Below, one piece after another: positions 17,127 to 26,090 of a stretch of DNA of 64,000 nucleotides; position 1 is the first letter of the stretch; each line of letters starts with the position of its first letter. Location of the stretch: the NCBI GenBank assembly GCA_964391725.1, contig CAYMNB010000005.1, positions 1-64,000 on the forward strand, in the 5' to 3' direction. A program made the position numbers and the translations under genes. This stretch comes from SpSt-1165 sp964391725. GTDB lineage: Bacteria > Chloroflexota > Anaerolineae > Anaerolineales > Anaerolineaceae. The notes beneath the pieces were generated by a model. It did not search any database. It had not been told where the DNA came from and saw only the letters and a list, made by a program, of their open reading frames with translations.

Positions 17127-17954
17127 ATGAAAAATGTATACACGCAATTTGACATCAAAAACCAGGTAATCGCCATCACTGGCGGATCCGGCGTGCTGGG
17201 CAGTGTTACCGCCAGCGCCCTGGCAAACGCCGGCGCCAAAGTAGTTATCATGGCGCGCAGCCTTGCACGCTGCCAACAGGTGGCAGACCAGATCATGGCT
17301 GACGGCGGAGAAGCCATGGCAATTGCCTGCGATGTCCTTGATAAATATTCTATCGAAACCGCCGCAAACACCATCCTTGAACGCTGGCAGCGCGTGGACG
17401 CCCTTATCAACGCCGCGGGCGGCAACCGTAAAGACGCCTCCACCAACGCCGATCTGTCATTCTTTGACCTGCCGCAGGATGCCTTGCAGGGCGTCTTTGA
17501 CCTGAACATCCTCGGCTCCATCCTCCCCTCGCAAATCTTCGGCAAGAGCATGGCACAGCAAAAAAGCGGTGTGATCATCAATGTGTCTTCCATGGCTGCC
17601 TTCACCCCCCTCACCCGCATCCCCGCTTACTCCGCCGCCAAAGCAGGCATCAATAATTTCACCCAATGGCTGGCGGTACACATAGCGCAAGAATATTCGC
17701 CGCACATCCGCGTGAACGCTATCGCCCCCGGTTTCTTCCTCACCGAGCAGAACCGATTCTTGTTGACAGAAGAAGAAAGCGGTGCATTGACGCCGCGCGG
17801 CCGTTCGATCATCGAGCACACCCCCATGGCACGCTTCGGCGACCCTGAGGAACTGGTCGGGGCAGTGTTGTGGCTGCTTGCGCCGGCGTCGCGCTTTGTC
17901 ACCGGTATCGTGGTGCCCATCGACGGCGGTTTCAGCGCCTTTAGCGGGGTCTGA
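17127..17954 (+). CDS. SDR-family fructuronate reductase (D-mannonate oxidoreductase)
   Basis: The 275-residue short-chain dehydrogenase has the Rossmann motif TGGSGVLGSVTA, the NAG motif as INAAGG, the catalytic Ser region INVSSMAAF and the YxxxK pair in YSAAKAG. It ends with FVTGIVVPIDGGFSAFSG, the usual SDR C-terminus. Gene order after uxaC and uxaE points to reduction of D-fructuronate to D-mannonate with NAD(P)H, the role of the SDR-type UxuB (YjmF) of Bacillus, which is unrelated to the long-chain UxuB of E. coli. AAGGAG lies before the start. It is the last gene of the operon; mannonate dehydratase (UxuA) is not in the window. Confidence 0.85.
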   Translation: MKNVYTQFDIKNQVIAITGGSGVLGSVTASALANAGAKVVIMARSLARCQQVADQIMADGGEAMAIACDVLDKYSIETAANTILERWQRVDALINAAGGNRKDASTNADLSFFDLPQDALQGVFDLNILGSILPSQIFGKSMAQQKSGVIINVSSMAAFTPLTRIPAYSAAKAGINNFTQWLAVHIAQEYSPHIRVNAIAPGFFLTEQNRFLLTEEESGALTPRGRSIIEHTPMARFGDPEELVGAVLWLLAPASRFVTGIVVPIDGGFSAFSGV

Positions 17955-17973
17955 AAACAGTGGTTTTCCTCCC

Positions 17974-18002
17974 TTGATAGAACCGCTGACTTGATTTATA
18001 AT
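17974..18002 (+). promoter_or_regulatory. Promoter of tRNA-Val
   Basis: TTGATA (17974-17979) and a perfect TATAAT (17997-18002) are separated by exactly 17 nt. The expected start falls about 7 nt before the tRNA, fitting a short 5' leader. Confidence 0.8.
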
Positions 18003-18015
18003 GCCTGATACAAAA

Positions 18016-18089
<74 letters not shown>

Positions 18090-18091
18090 TC

Positions 18092-18122
18092 ACCGCAGGC
18101 CAATTGCCTGCGGTTTTTTTTG
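18092..18122 (+). terminator. Terminator of tRNA-Val
   Basis: The stem ACCGCAGGC / GCCTGCGGT (18092-18100 and 18106-18114) with loop CAATT is followed by a run of T. Confidence 0.9.
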
Positions 18123-18161
18123 GTTAATTCCTATACACCTATTTTCCACAACCGGGTTTGG

Positions 18162-18170
18162 TGCTACACT
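18162..18170 (+). promoter_or_regulatory. Extended -10 promoter of the alpha/beta hydrolase gene
   Basis: TGCTACACT matches the TGn extended -10 pattern about 50 nt before the start codon; the -35 region is poor. Confidence 0.4.
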
Positions 18171-18221
18171 AAAAGCAACACACACTCGTTCACATTTTTA
18201 AATCCAGGAGGAAAATAACTG

Positions 18222-19274
18222 ATGGCAACTGTTCCAACCCTTGAAGGGATCACTTCAAAGATGGTCGCTACTGACCGCATCAACACCCATGTCTTGTTCA
18301 GCGGACCCGAGGACGGCATCCCCGTGGTATTTGTGCATGGCAACTTTTCTGCCGCCACCTTCTGGGAAGAAACCATGCTGATGATGCCCGAAACCTATCG
18401 CTGCATTGCGCCAGACCTGCGTGGCTACGGAGACACCGAAGACCTGCTGATCGATGCCACCCGCGGCGCACGGGACTGGTCCGATGATCTCAAAGCCCTG
18501 TCTGATACACTCGGTGACAAACCAGCGCACCTTATCGGCTGGTCCTTGGGATCTGCCGTCTTGATGCAATTCGCGATGGATTATCCAGCTTTGGTTCGCA
18601 CCCTTACTTTCCTCTGCCCAGTAAGCCCCTTCGGCTTCGGAGGTACCAAAGGCGAAGAAGGGCAGCCATGTTTTGCTGATTGCGCCGGCTCAGGCGGTGG
18701 CACGGTCAACCCTGAGTTCGTACAGCTCATCAAAGAAGGCGACCGCAGCGCCGAGAGTCCTAACTCGCCACGCAACGTGATCGCTGCTTTCTACTACAAC
18801 CCCCCCTTCCAACCTGATCGTGAAGAAGAATTCCTCTCGGCTGCCCTGCTGGAAAAAATGGGGGATCAGAAATACCCCGGCGACATGGTACCTTCGGAGA
18901 ACTGGCCCAACGTAGCACCCGGCAACTGGGGACCCATTAATGCCACTTCACCCAAACATTTCAATGCCTGCGGAATCGCTGAGATGAGCCCCAAATTCCC
19001 CCTTCTATGGATTCGCGGCGATGCCGACCAGATCGTCTCCGACAACTCGATGTTTGACCTGGGTGCGCTTGGTAAACTCGGTTTTGTGCCGGGTTGGCCC
19101 GGCGACGAGGTATACCCTCCCCAGCCGATGGTGAGCCAGATGCGATATGTACTGGAGCGCTACAAAGACAATGGCGGCAGTTACAAAGAATATGTCATTG
19201 CCGACGCCGGACACGGTTGTCACATTGAAAAACCCGAAGAATTTCTCAAGGTATTCCTTGACCATATCGGTTGA
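18222..19274 (+). CDS. Alpha/beta fold hydrolase
   Basis: The 350-residue enzyme has the alpha/beta hydrolase core: an oxyanion segment VVFVHGNFSAA, the nucleophile elbow GWSLGS, an acid-containing GDADQIVSD and the catalytic histidine in GHGCHIEKPEEF. A longer than usual cap region (about residues 140-260) with GGTKGEEGQPCFADCAGSGGGT marks a subfamily I cannot tie to a substrate. Esterase, lipase or haloalkane-type hydrolysis are all possible. No signal peptide is visible, so it acts in the cytoplasm. CAGGAGGA before the ATG gives a strong ribosome site. It is a single-gene unit between its own promoter and a bidirectional terminator. Confidence 0.85.
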   Translation: MATVPTLEGITSKMVATDRINTHVLFSGPEDGIPVVFVHGNFSAATFWEETMLMMPETYRCIAPDLRGYGDTEDLLIDATRGARDWSDDLKALSDTLGDKPAHLIGWSLGSAVLMQFAMDYPALVRTLTFLCPVSPFGFGGTKGEEGQPCFADCAGSGGGTVNPEFVQLIKEGDRSAESPNSPRNVIAAFYYNPPFQPDREEEFLSAALLEKMGDQKYPGDMVPSENWPNVAPGNWGPINATSPKHFNACGIAEMSPKFPLLWIRGDADQIVSDNSMFDLGALGKLGFVPGWPGDEVYPPQPMVSQMRYVLERYKDNGGSYKEYVIADAGHGCHIEKPEEFLKVFLDHIG

Positions 19275-19297
19275 AAAGACTCAAACATATGATAGAA

Positions 19298-19333
19298 AAA
19301 AGGGGCTCCCTCGAAATGGAGGGAGCCCCTTTT
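19298..19333. terminator. Bidirectional terminator
   Basis: A 15-bp stem, AAAAGGGGCTCCCTC (19298-19312) with its complement (19319-19333), has a 6-nt loop and A/T flanks. It lies between the convergent hydrolase and P-type ATPase genes. Confidence 0.9.
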
Positions 19334-19355
19334 AGTTATTGACCGAGATCAGTCG

Positions 19356-22100
19356 TCAGGCTGTTTTTCGGGCTTTCACCTGGCGCGAAATCAATTTGCG
19401 GATTTCATCAGCGATAAAGACTGAACTGGATACCAGGAAAATCGATCCCCAGTCTTCCAGTCTCAGGGGGGCAGTGCCCAGCGCGGTCTGCATGAAAGGC
19501 ACATACACAGCCGCAATTTGAAGCAGTATGGAAGCGATAATCGCTATGAACAAATAGGGGTTCTTGAAGAATCCCAGCTGAAACACAGATTTGTCGCGTG
19601 AACGGCAGTTGAAGGAGTTGAACACCTGGAACATCGCCAGAGTGGTGAACACCTTGGTCTGGGTGTAGGCCAGGCTGCCATGTTGACGGCTGTTATACGC
19701 CATCAGCAATGTGCCAACTGCCATGAACAAGCCCACAAAGATGATATTCAAAACAATTTCCTTATTGATGATGCGTGCATCCGGTTTGCGCGGCGGTTCT
19801 GCCATCACATCGTTTTCTTTGGGTTCCATCGCCAACGTAATGTCCAGAATGCCATCGGTCACCAGGTTTACGAACAAAATTTGCACCGGTGAGATGATCA
19901 GGTCAGGGGCAAACAAAACCAGCGCAGGCAGTAAGGTCAGGTTCTCACCGATATTGGTAGCCAGCAGGAACTTGACCACCTTGCGCACATTCATGAACAT
20001 CACACGGCCTTCTTCAACCGCGGCCACAATGCTGGCAAAGTTATCATCAGCCAACACCATTTCTGCCACTTCTTTGGTCACATCTGTTCCCGTGATGCCC
20101 ATGGCAATGCCGATCTGGGCGGCCTGCAGCGCTGGCGCGTCATTGACCCCGTCACCGGTCATGGCAACCACGTGCCCCAACCGCTGCAAGGATTCCACGA
20201 TGCGATGTTTGTGCTCTGGCGCTACGCGTGCAAACACAGTGGCTTTTTTCAGTGATTCATCCAATTCGTCATCACTCATGTCATCCACTTCATGGCCGGT
20301 GAAGACCAGGTCACCTTCCTTCAATATGCCGACCTGCTCGGCAATAGCCTTGCCGGTGATCTTGTGATCACCCGTCGCCATGATCACCCGCACGCCAGCA
20401 TCCTGGCAAAGCTTCACTGCTCCCGGTACTTCTGCTCGCGGCGGATCCATCATACCAGCCAGACCAACGAAGATTAATTCGGCTTCGTGCTCATATTCCA
20501 ACGATTCTTTAAAGTCATCAATCTCTTCAGGCTTTATGATCTGGTAGGCCAGCCCCAATACCCGTAGGGCTTCTTCTGCCATGCGGTGATTGTGTTCGTC
20601 GATCAATTCACGGTCACCATCGGACAATGCCCGCGCCTCGCCATTGTCCTGGATCTGCGGGCAGCGCTGCAGGATCGTCTCGGGAGCGCCTTTGACAAAA
20701 ACGAAAATTTTGCCATCTTCACCTTTATGGAAAGTGGCCATAAAACGTGTTTTTGAAGAAAAGGGCAGTTCGTCTACTCGATGGTATTCTTTTTCTAAAT
20801 ACTCCTTATGGTGGCCGGTTTTGGCGGCAGCCACAATTAACGCGCCTTCGGTCGGATCACCGAAAATCTCCCACCGATTGTCATCATTTTCCTTATTCTT
20901 TACAAGCCTTGAGTCATTGCACAACGCACCAATGTGCAGTGCCAGATCCAAATCGGGATGGTCTGTTGGGTCAATTTCCTCATCATCCAGCAAAAAATTA
21001 CCTTTCGGATCGAATCCAGAGCCGGTGAGATGAACCACCTTTCCACCGGTCAGAATTTGCTGAACAGTCATCTGGTTGGTGGTAAGTGTACCGGTCTTAT
21101 CTGTGCAGATCACACTGGCCGCACCGAGTGTATCAACAGCGGGCAGACGGCGGATAATGGCATTTCTCTTTGCCATGCGATTCACACCGATTGCCAGAGC
21201 AATACTCATCACAGCAGGCAGCCCCTCAGGGATAGAAGACACCGCTGAAGCCAAGGCGTACATAAAAATCTCCTGCAGTTCGAGTTGTAATATCCAACCC
21301 AAAAGCATGGTCACCACGGCGATACCGAGTGCATAAATGCCAAGAATTTTTCCAAGTTTTGCGGTTTGCTGCTGCAGCGGAGAGATGACCTTTTCTGTTT
21401 CTTGAATTAAAGTTGCAATTTTCCCCATCTGGGTCTCTTTGCCCGTGGCATACACCACCGCCCGGCCGCGGCCATTGGTGATGATCGTGCCACCGAACAC
21501 CAGGTTGGTTCGTTCTGCCACATCCAGATTGCCCGACAATGGTTCAACTGTCTTGCGCACGCTGAGGCTCTCACCAGTCAACATGGCTTCCTCAACTTCA
21601 AGATTTGCCACCTCAATCAGGCGCGCATCTGCCGGGACCTTGGTTCCCGCCGTTAACAGTATGACATCACCCGGCACAATTTCGACAGTAGGCACGGTCA
21701 TCTCGATATATTCACTCTCACCAGCCGGTTGACGGACCACATCTGCCTCGGGAGCGGCTTCGGCTTTCAATTTCTCTAGGGCAGCCTCAGCTTTGGATTC
21801 CTGGAAATAACCAATCAGAGAATTTACCACAATGACGATGCCGATCACAACAGCATCAGCATTTTTCCCGGCGATCAATGAGATGATACCAGCTACGATC
21901 AGTACGATCACCAATGGATTATTAAGCTGCGCAATCAGAATTTTAAATTTACTGACCTTCTCACCGCTTTCGATCTCATTCAGGCCATATTTTTCAAGGC
22001 GTTTCTCGGTTTCCGCTTCGCTGATGCCGTCGTAGTGAGAGTCAAGCTCCTCATACGTTTCATCAATACCTAAGCTATGCCATAATTTTTCGTCGCTCAT
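19356..22100 (-). CDS. P-type Ca2+-transporting ATPase (P2A type)
   Basis: The 914-residue cation pump has an N-terminal cation-ATPase domain (residues about 5-75), the actuator domain with the MLTGES motif, the phosphorylation motif DKTGTLT (phosphorylated Asp at residue 334), the nucleotide-binding domain (DELPFSSKTRFMA) and the hinge TGDGVNDAPALQAAQIG. The membrane helix 4 motif PEGLP and helix 6 NLVTDG, with the Asn and Asp used for calcium, point to the SERCA/PMR1-like P2A group, so it should export Ca2+ (possibly Mn2+) from the cytoplasm. The C-terminal helices are complete. It is a single-gene minus-strand unit. Confidence 0.93.
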   Translation of the reverse strand: MSDEKLWHSLGIDETYEELDSHYDGISEAETEKRLEKYGLNEIESGEKVSKFKILIAQLNNPLVIVLIVAGIISLIAGKNADAVVIGIVIVVNSLIGYFQESKAEAALEKLKAEAAPEADVVRQPAGESEYIEMTVPTVEIVPGDVILLTAGTKVPADARLIEVANLEVEEAMLTGESLSVRKTVEPLSGNLDVAERTNLVFGGTIITNGRGRAVVYATGKETQMGKIATLIQETEKVISPLQQQTAKLGKILGIYALGIAVVTMLLGWILQLELQEIFMYALASAVSSIPEGLPAVMSIALAIGVNRMAKRNAIIRRLPAVDTLGAASVICTDKTGTLTTNQMTVQQILTGGKVVHLTGSGFDPKGNFLLDDEEIDPTDHPDLDLALHIGALCNDSRLVKNKENDDNRWEIFGDPTEGALIVAAAKTGHHKEYLEKEYHRVDELPFSSKTRFMATFHKGEDGKIFVFVKGAPETILQRCPQIQDNGEARALSDGDRELIDEHNHRMAEEALRVLGLAYQIIKPEEIDDFKESLEYEHEAELIFVGLAGMMDPPRAEVPGAVKLCQDAGVRVIMATGDHKITGKAIAEQVGILKEGDLVFTGHEVDDMSDDELDESLKKATVFARVAPEHKHRIVESLQRLGHVVAMTGDGVNDAPALQAAQIGIAMGITGTDVTKEVAEMVLADDNFASIVAAVEEGRVMFMNVRKVVKFLLATNIGENLTLLPALVLFAPDLIISPVQILFVNLVTDGILDITLAMEPKENDVMAEPPRKPDARIINKEIVLNIIFVGLFMAVGTLLMAYNSRQHGSLAYTQTKVFTTLAMFQVFNSFNCRSRDKSVFQLGFFKNPYLFIAIIASILLQIAAVYVPFMQTALGTAPLRLEDWGSIFLVSSSVFIADEIRKLISRQVKARKTA

Positions 22101-22241
22101 TTTCCCTCACTGTAATAATTAGAAATTCTTTTTTCCCTGTAGAATTCTACCATGCATGCAGCCAGCGATATCAACGCTTATATAAATATAATATTTTCAC
22201 TTAAGTAACACAAATGATCAGAGTGAGAAACTTGCCAAATC

Positions 22242-23377
22242 TTACTGCCTGGCCTCGCTACGCAAATCCAGCCAGGCGCATTCCTCTGCTGTCAATGAAA
22301 TGTCAAACGCTTTGAGATTGTCTTCCATTTCCTTCTCATTGTAGGATGCCACCAATGGATACACATCCAACGCTGAATGCAGACTATATGCAATGGCGAT
22401 TTGGGGGACAGTCGCACCCTTCTCCTGCGCTAAGACCTCTACCCGCGCCAGCCGTTCATAGTTGACCGGATGGCCATAGGCATGGATCGCCACTGCTTCC
22501 AGAATTTCTTCAGCCTTCTGTTGTTCGTCAGAACGAAACCGTCCGGAGAAAAAACCGCGTGCCAAACTCGAATAGGCGAACACAGGCATTTCATTCGCCA
22601 GATACCATTGACGCGCTTCATCTTCCTGCGGCCCCGCCAGCGTGACACAGCCCGGCCCCCACGGGTTCAGTACCTGTTCTGCCAGCCCGAAATTCGGGCT
22701 GCTGACCGTCATCGGAACCAGTCCGTGTTGGTCTGCATAAGCATTGGCCTCTGCCAGACGGGTGTGATGCCAGTTGGATCCGCCAAAACCGCGAATACGC
22801 CCCGCTGCATAATGTTCATTTAATGTTTCAACGATGGGGCCCACCGGCACGTCTGGATTGTCACGGTGTAATACGTACAGATCAATGTAATCTGATTTTA
22901 ACCTTGCCAGCGAATCCATCAGGTCAGCCGTCAGGTCATAGGGTGTCACGCGTTTGCGGNNNNNNNNNNNNNNNNNNNNNNNNNNNNNNNNNNNNNNNNN
23001 NNNNNNNNNNNNNNNNNNNNNNNNNNNNNNNNNNNNNNNNNNNNNNNNNNNNNNNNNNNTGCCAGCGAATCCATCAGGTCAGCCGTCAGGTCATAGGGTG
23101 TCACGCGTTTGCGGTCCTGGTTGTGATGGCAGCCTTTAGACAGGATGACTACCTGCTCGCGGTTACCGTGCTTTTGCATCCATTCACCCATCACCCGTTC
23201 GCTTTGTCCGCCGCCATAAACGTGCGCGCAATCAAAGGTCGTTACACCATGTGCAAAGACCATATCCAATAATGCGATCCCTTCCTCCATCCTGTCGGTG
23301 GAAAGCATCATAGTTCCCTGCACGATGCGCGATACCGGTTTGTCAATTCCTTTGATAGTTCCATATTGCATTGTCAT
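22242..23377 (-). CDS. Aldo/keto reductase, interrupted by an assembly gap
   Basis: The coding region is cut by 100 N. The 5' part (from 23377) gives the barrel start with the catalytic Asp and Tyr in TTFDCAHVYGGG and the Lys region VVILSKGCHHNQDRK; the 3' part gives DLYVLHRDNP with the catalytic His, GFGGSNWHHTRLAEA and the C-terminal cofactor segment. The two sides share an identical 55-bp sequence in the same frame. Collapsing the duplicate and deleting the N yields one continuous 326-residue protein of normal length, so the gene is probably intact. It reduces aldehydes or ketones with NADPH; the substrate is unknown. It is the last gene of a three-gene operon after an esterase and a Gfo/Idh/MocA protein. 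Confidence 0.85.
22905..22959. repeat. Left copy of the 55-bp repeat at the assembly gap
   Basis: These 55 bases recur exactly at 23060-23114, on the other side of the N run. The repeat lies inside the aldo/keto reductase gene and is best explained by two contig ends sharing the same sequence. Confidence 0.95.
22960..23059. other. Assembly gap (100 N)
   Basis: Exactly 100 undetermined bases, the usual placeholder for a scaffold join of unknown length. The flanks overlap by 55 bp, so the true gap may be zero or negative. Confidence 0.98.
23060..23114. repeat. Right copy of the 55-bp repeat at the assembly gap
   Basis: This is an exact copy of 22905-22959. The reading frame of the aldo/keto reductase is preserved when the two copies are merged. 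Confidence 0.95.
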
Positions 23378-23391
23378 TGTTATCTTTCCTC

Positions 23392-24366
23392 TTATTCCAT
23401 GGGGTACTTCAAACCGATCAAAACACGCACGGCATCCATGGTGCGCATGATATCGATGGTCTCGTCCAAAGGCATTTCTTCGCTCTCCAGTCGACCATCA
23501 CCCACACACCGCATCACCTCAGCTGCCTCAAAATGGTAACCGCTCTCTCCTGTGGCATTCTCCATTGACCCATCAGCCTTGACCAGTGTGGCTGCAGTAG
23601 CATGCCAGAAATCCGGCACCGTAATGCTCCCTTCGGTACCAGAGATTCTTACTCGCTGCTCGGTGGTAACCCTAATGGCGCTGGTCAACTGCGCCTGCGC
23701 GCCATCAGCATAAGTGAGTAGTTCTGCATTTTGTTCGTCCACCCCGGTTTCACCAAGGGTAGCATCTGCCTGAATCCTCTCCGGTTGGCTGCCGAAAACC
23801 ATGGAAGCATAACTGAGGGTGTAAATGCCCACATCCAGTAAAGCCCCACCACCTAACGCGGGATCAAACAGCCGGCTCTTCGGGTTGAATCCAGCCCGAA
23901 AACCGAAATCACAAACCAAAGACAAAGGCTCACCGATCATTCCATCCGCCAGCCATTCTCGAACCTTCATTTGTACTGGCAGGAAACGCGTCCACATTGC
24001 CTCCATCAAGAAGACTCCCCTTTCACGCGCCTGCTGCACCATTTCTATGCTGTCAGCTGAATTGATCGCAAACGGTTTTTCGCACAAAACCGGTTTGCCG
24101 GCCGCAAGGCAGGCAAGGGTATTTTCTTTGTGGAAAGGATGCGGGGTAGCGATGTAAATGGCATCAACCTCAGGGTCCGCCATTAACGCCTCATAACTTC
24201 CGTAGTTTTTTACAGCATCGAATCGATTACCGAACCGTTGCGCCGATTCGATGCTCCGCGAACCCACGGCATAACAAACCGCATCTGGCAGACGCCCAAG
24301 ATCAGTCGCAAACTTACTCGCAATCGATCCTGTGCCCAAAATACCCCAACGAAATGTATTTTTCAT
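23392..24366 (-). CDS. Gfo/Idh/MocA family oxidoreductase
   Basis: The 324-residue dehydrogenase has the N-terminal Rossmann motif WGILGTGSIASKFA, the YIATPHPFH segment, the EKP motif in VLCEKPFAIN and the C-terminal domain beginning LVCDFGFRAGFNPKSRLFDPALGGGALLDVGIYTLSY. This last stretch, with GGGALLDVGIY, is typical of the dihydrodiol dehydrogenase/trans-1,2-dihydrobenzene-1,2-diol-like subgroup, which acts on sugars or xylose-type substrates in bacteria. It sits 32 nt after the esterase and 14 nt before the aldo/keto reductase on the minus strand, so the three are probably co-transcribed. Two reductases and an esterase suggest handling of a small oxidised sugar or ester; the substrate is not known. 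Confidence 0.87.
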   Translation of the reverse strand: MKNTFRWGILGTGSIASKFATDLGRLPDAVCYAVGSRSIESAQRFGNRFDAVKNYGSYEALMADPEVDAIYIATPHPFHKENTLACLAAGKPVLCEKPFAINSADSIEMVQQARERGVFLMEAMWTRFLPVQMKVREWLADGMIGEPLSLVCDFGFRAGFNPKSRLFDPALGGGALLDVGIYTLSYASMVFGSQPERIQADATLGETGVDEQNAELLTYADGAQAQLTSAIRVTTEQRVRISGTEGSITVPDFWHATAATLVKADGSMENATGESGYHFEAAEVMRCVGDGRLESEEMPLDETIDIMRTMDAVRVLIGLKYPME

Positions 24367-24398
24367 AGTTTCCTTTAATTCCTTTTCTATAAGCTAAG

Positions 24399-25211
24399 TT
24401 ATTTTCCCAACAAAAAAGTCAACGATACCTCAATGCGCGCCTGCCAGCATTCTTCATGGTGCCGATCGCCCTTATATACCCTGGTCAGCCAACCTACCTC
24501 TGGTTGATGGCCTTTGTTCAGCATAACCGCATCTACCTTCTTCTGCCAGCGGCCATAACTCTTATACAGGTCAACAGTGCCATGGTCAAAGTCAACCCGG
24601 TGGTCTTCCGACGATGGCAGGTGATCTTGTAAATAGGGCAAGGTCACCCATTTAACTGCGGGCCAATGGGTCGAAATACAGCCTGCCCCGCCAAATACCT
24701 GCGGATGTTCGCAGATTGCATAGAGCGAAATCAACCCACCCATGCTGGAACCCATGATAAAGGTATTGCGAAGATCGGGTTTGGTGCGATAGTTTTCATC
24801 AATCATCGGTTTCAGGCTTTACACTATGAACCGCAAATACTGGTCGGCACTGAACTTGACATCCCCCATTCCTTTCCTGCGTTCCATGCGTTTGACGATC
24901 CGTTCGCCTTTCAGTGTATGAAAGGGTCTGGTTGGCTGATAATCACCAAACCGGTTTTCTGTGTTCCTGATGCCAACCACGATTGCTGGTTCGATTTTTC
25001 GTTCGGTATTCAACCACTCGATCGCCTCCGCCACACCCCAGGTTACGCCGGTGTAGGCTTTTTCGGGTTCAAACAAGTTCTGCCCATCGTGCATATAGAT
25101 GACCAGAAAAGCGCGGTCTACATTTTCCACATAGGCTGATGGCACCCACACATCCACGTTGCACCGCAGTAAGCCATCAAACGTTAATTGTTCATAGTGG
25201 TCCAACTGCAT
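24399..25211 (-). pseudogene. Esterase (enterochelin-esterase-like) with an in-frame stop
   Basis: Read from 25211, the frame encodes an alpha/beta hydrolase of the esterase-D/enterochelin esterase type: LVIYMHDGQNLFEP and AIVVGIRNTENR, then a TAA at 24821-24819 just after YLRFIV. The same frame continues without a shift through SLKPMIDENYRT, the nucleophile elbow GSSMGGLISLY and a C-terminal KVDAVMLNKGH region, to a normal stop at 24399. Relatives usually have an acidic residue at the stop position, so a single G-to-T change (GAA to TAA) would explain it. The nucleophile lies after the stop, so the short product would be inactive. The ATG at 25211 has AAGGAG upstream. True mutation, strain variant and sequencing error are all possible. 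Confidence 0.8.
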
Positions 25212-25364
25212 TCGTCTCGTTCTCCTTATTGAATTTTGGCACCTTTCAATCATACAATAAAAATATGCAATGTGCAGGCGCTATTTTTCTGTTTTGCGGA
25301 ACAAAAGCCATGACCTGAGCGTCTAAGAAGTAAAGTGTCATTTAAAAATGGAAAGGAAAAGGAA

Positions 25365-25964
25365 ATGAAAATGTTGTTGAGTTTAGGTGCAATTCTGGTG
25401 TTGCTGCTGGCCGCCTGTGCTGGAGCCGAAGATATCGTTGATGACCCGGTAGGCATCCCCAATCCCGCTTCCGAGTATTGTGAAGCACAGGGCGGCAGGT
25501 CAGAACTGCGCACCAACGAGGATGGCAGCGTGACCGGGTATTGCGTTTTTGAAGATGGTTCAGCGTGTGAAGAGTGGGCATTCATCAATGGTGAATGCCA
25601 ACCCGGCGAAGACCAGGCACCCGTGACAGGGCCTATCCCTGCAGGCGCATTGCCCGGCAATGCTTTCGTGAATGAGACTTCTCTCTCCATCGCAGAAAGT
25701 TTCCCTGTGCAGATTTTTATCACCATCACTGGAGATCTGCCAGATCCCTGCCACAGTCTCCACATCGACATCGCTGAACCAGATGCTGAAAACAAAATCA
25801 ATATCACGGTGAGTTCTTATAAGGCAGACACCGATCTGATGTGCATCCAGGTACTGGAACCCTTCAAAGAAACGATCAACCTGCCGACACAGGACCTGCC
25901 TGATGGCTCTTACACCGTGTTTGTCAACGGCGAAGAGGTCGGAAGCTTCGACTTCCCCGGCTGA
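25365..25964 (+). CDS. DUF333 lipoprotein
   Basis: The 199-residue exported lipoprotein begins MKMLLSLGAILVLLLAAC, where LLAAC is the lipobox and the cysteine would be lipidated. A DUF333 domain follows (NPASEYCEAQGGRSELRT to EEWAFINGEC), with its conserved cysteines and a Trp; such domains are short secreted modules of unknown role. The C-terminal 100 residues look like a beta-rich domain (FPVQIFITITGDLPDPCHSL to YTVFVNGEEVGSFDFPG), with two cysteines that could form a disulphide. I chose the ATG at 25365, preceded by GGAAAAGGA, because it gives a clean signal peptide; an upstream frame extension adds charged residues. It is a single gene followed by a terminator. Confidence 0.82.
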   Translation: MKMLLSLGAILVLLLAACAGAEDIVDDPVGIPNPASEYCEAQGGRSELRTNEDGSVTGYCVFEDGSACEEWAFINGECQPGEDQAPVTGPIPAGALPGNAFVNETSLSIAESFPVQIFITITGDLPDPCHSLHIDIAEPDAENKINITVSSYKADTDLMCIQVLEPFKETINLPTQDLPDGSYTVFVNGEEVGSFDFPG

Positions 25965-25980
25965 AAACCACATACTGAAC

Positions 25981-26014
25981 AAACGAGGTGTTTCTCAATG
26001 AGGCACCTCGTTTT
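25981..26014 (+). terminator. Rho-independent terminator
   Basis: The stem AAACGAGGTG (25981-25990) / CACCTCGTTT (26004-26013) is followed by T. It ends the DUF333 lipoprotein transcript before the chemosensory operon. Confidence 0.75.
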
Positions 26015-26090
26015 GATTTAACCGCAAAAGATACTGCTGATCGCAATAATGAATATTTTTTCAGAATATTCGAAGCCTGCAAAGAGTTAG

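Noticed and set aside
19711..20367. A 218-codon plus-strand frame inside the P-type ATPase gene
   Set aside because: The ATPase is complete and certain on the other strand; this frame has no domain and no promoter.
22905..23114. The 55-bp direct repeats as target-site duplication of a mobile element hidden in the N run
   Set aside because: 55 bp is far too long for a target duplication, the N count is a placeholder, and merging the repeats restores an intact gene in frame.
24399..25211. Two separate esterase genes or a frameshift
   Set aside because: Both halves are in the same frame and separated only by one TAA with a few bases of continuing similarity; the nucleophile half has no ribosome site.
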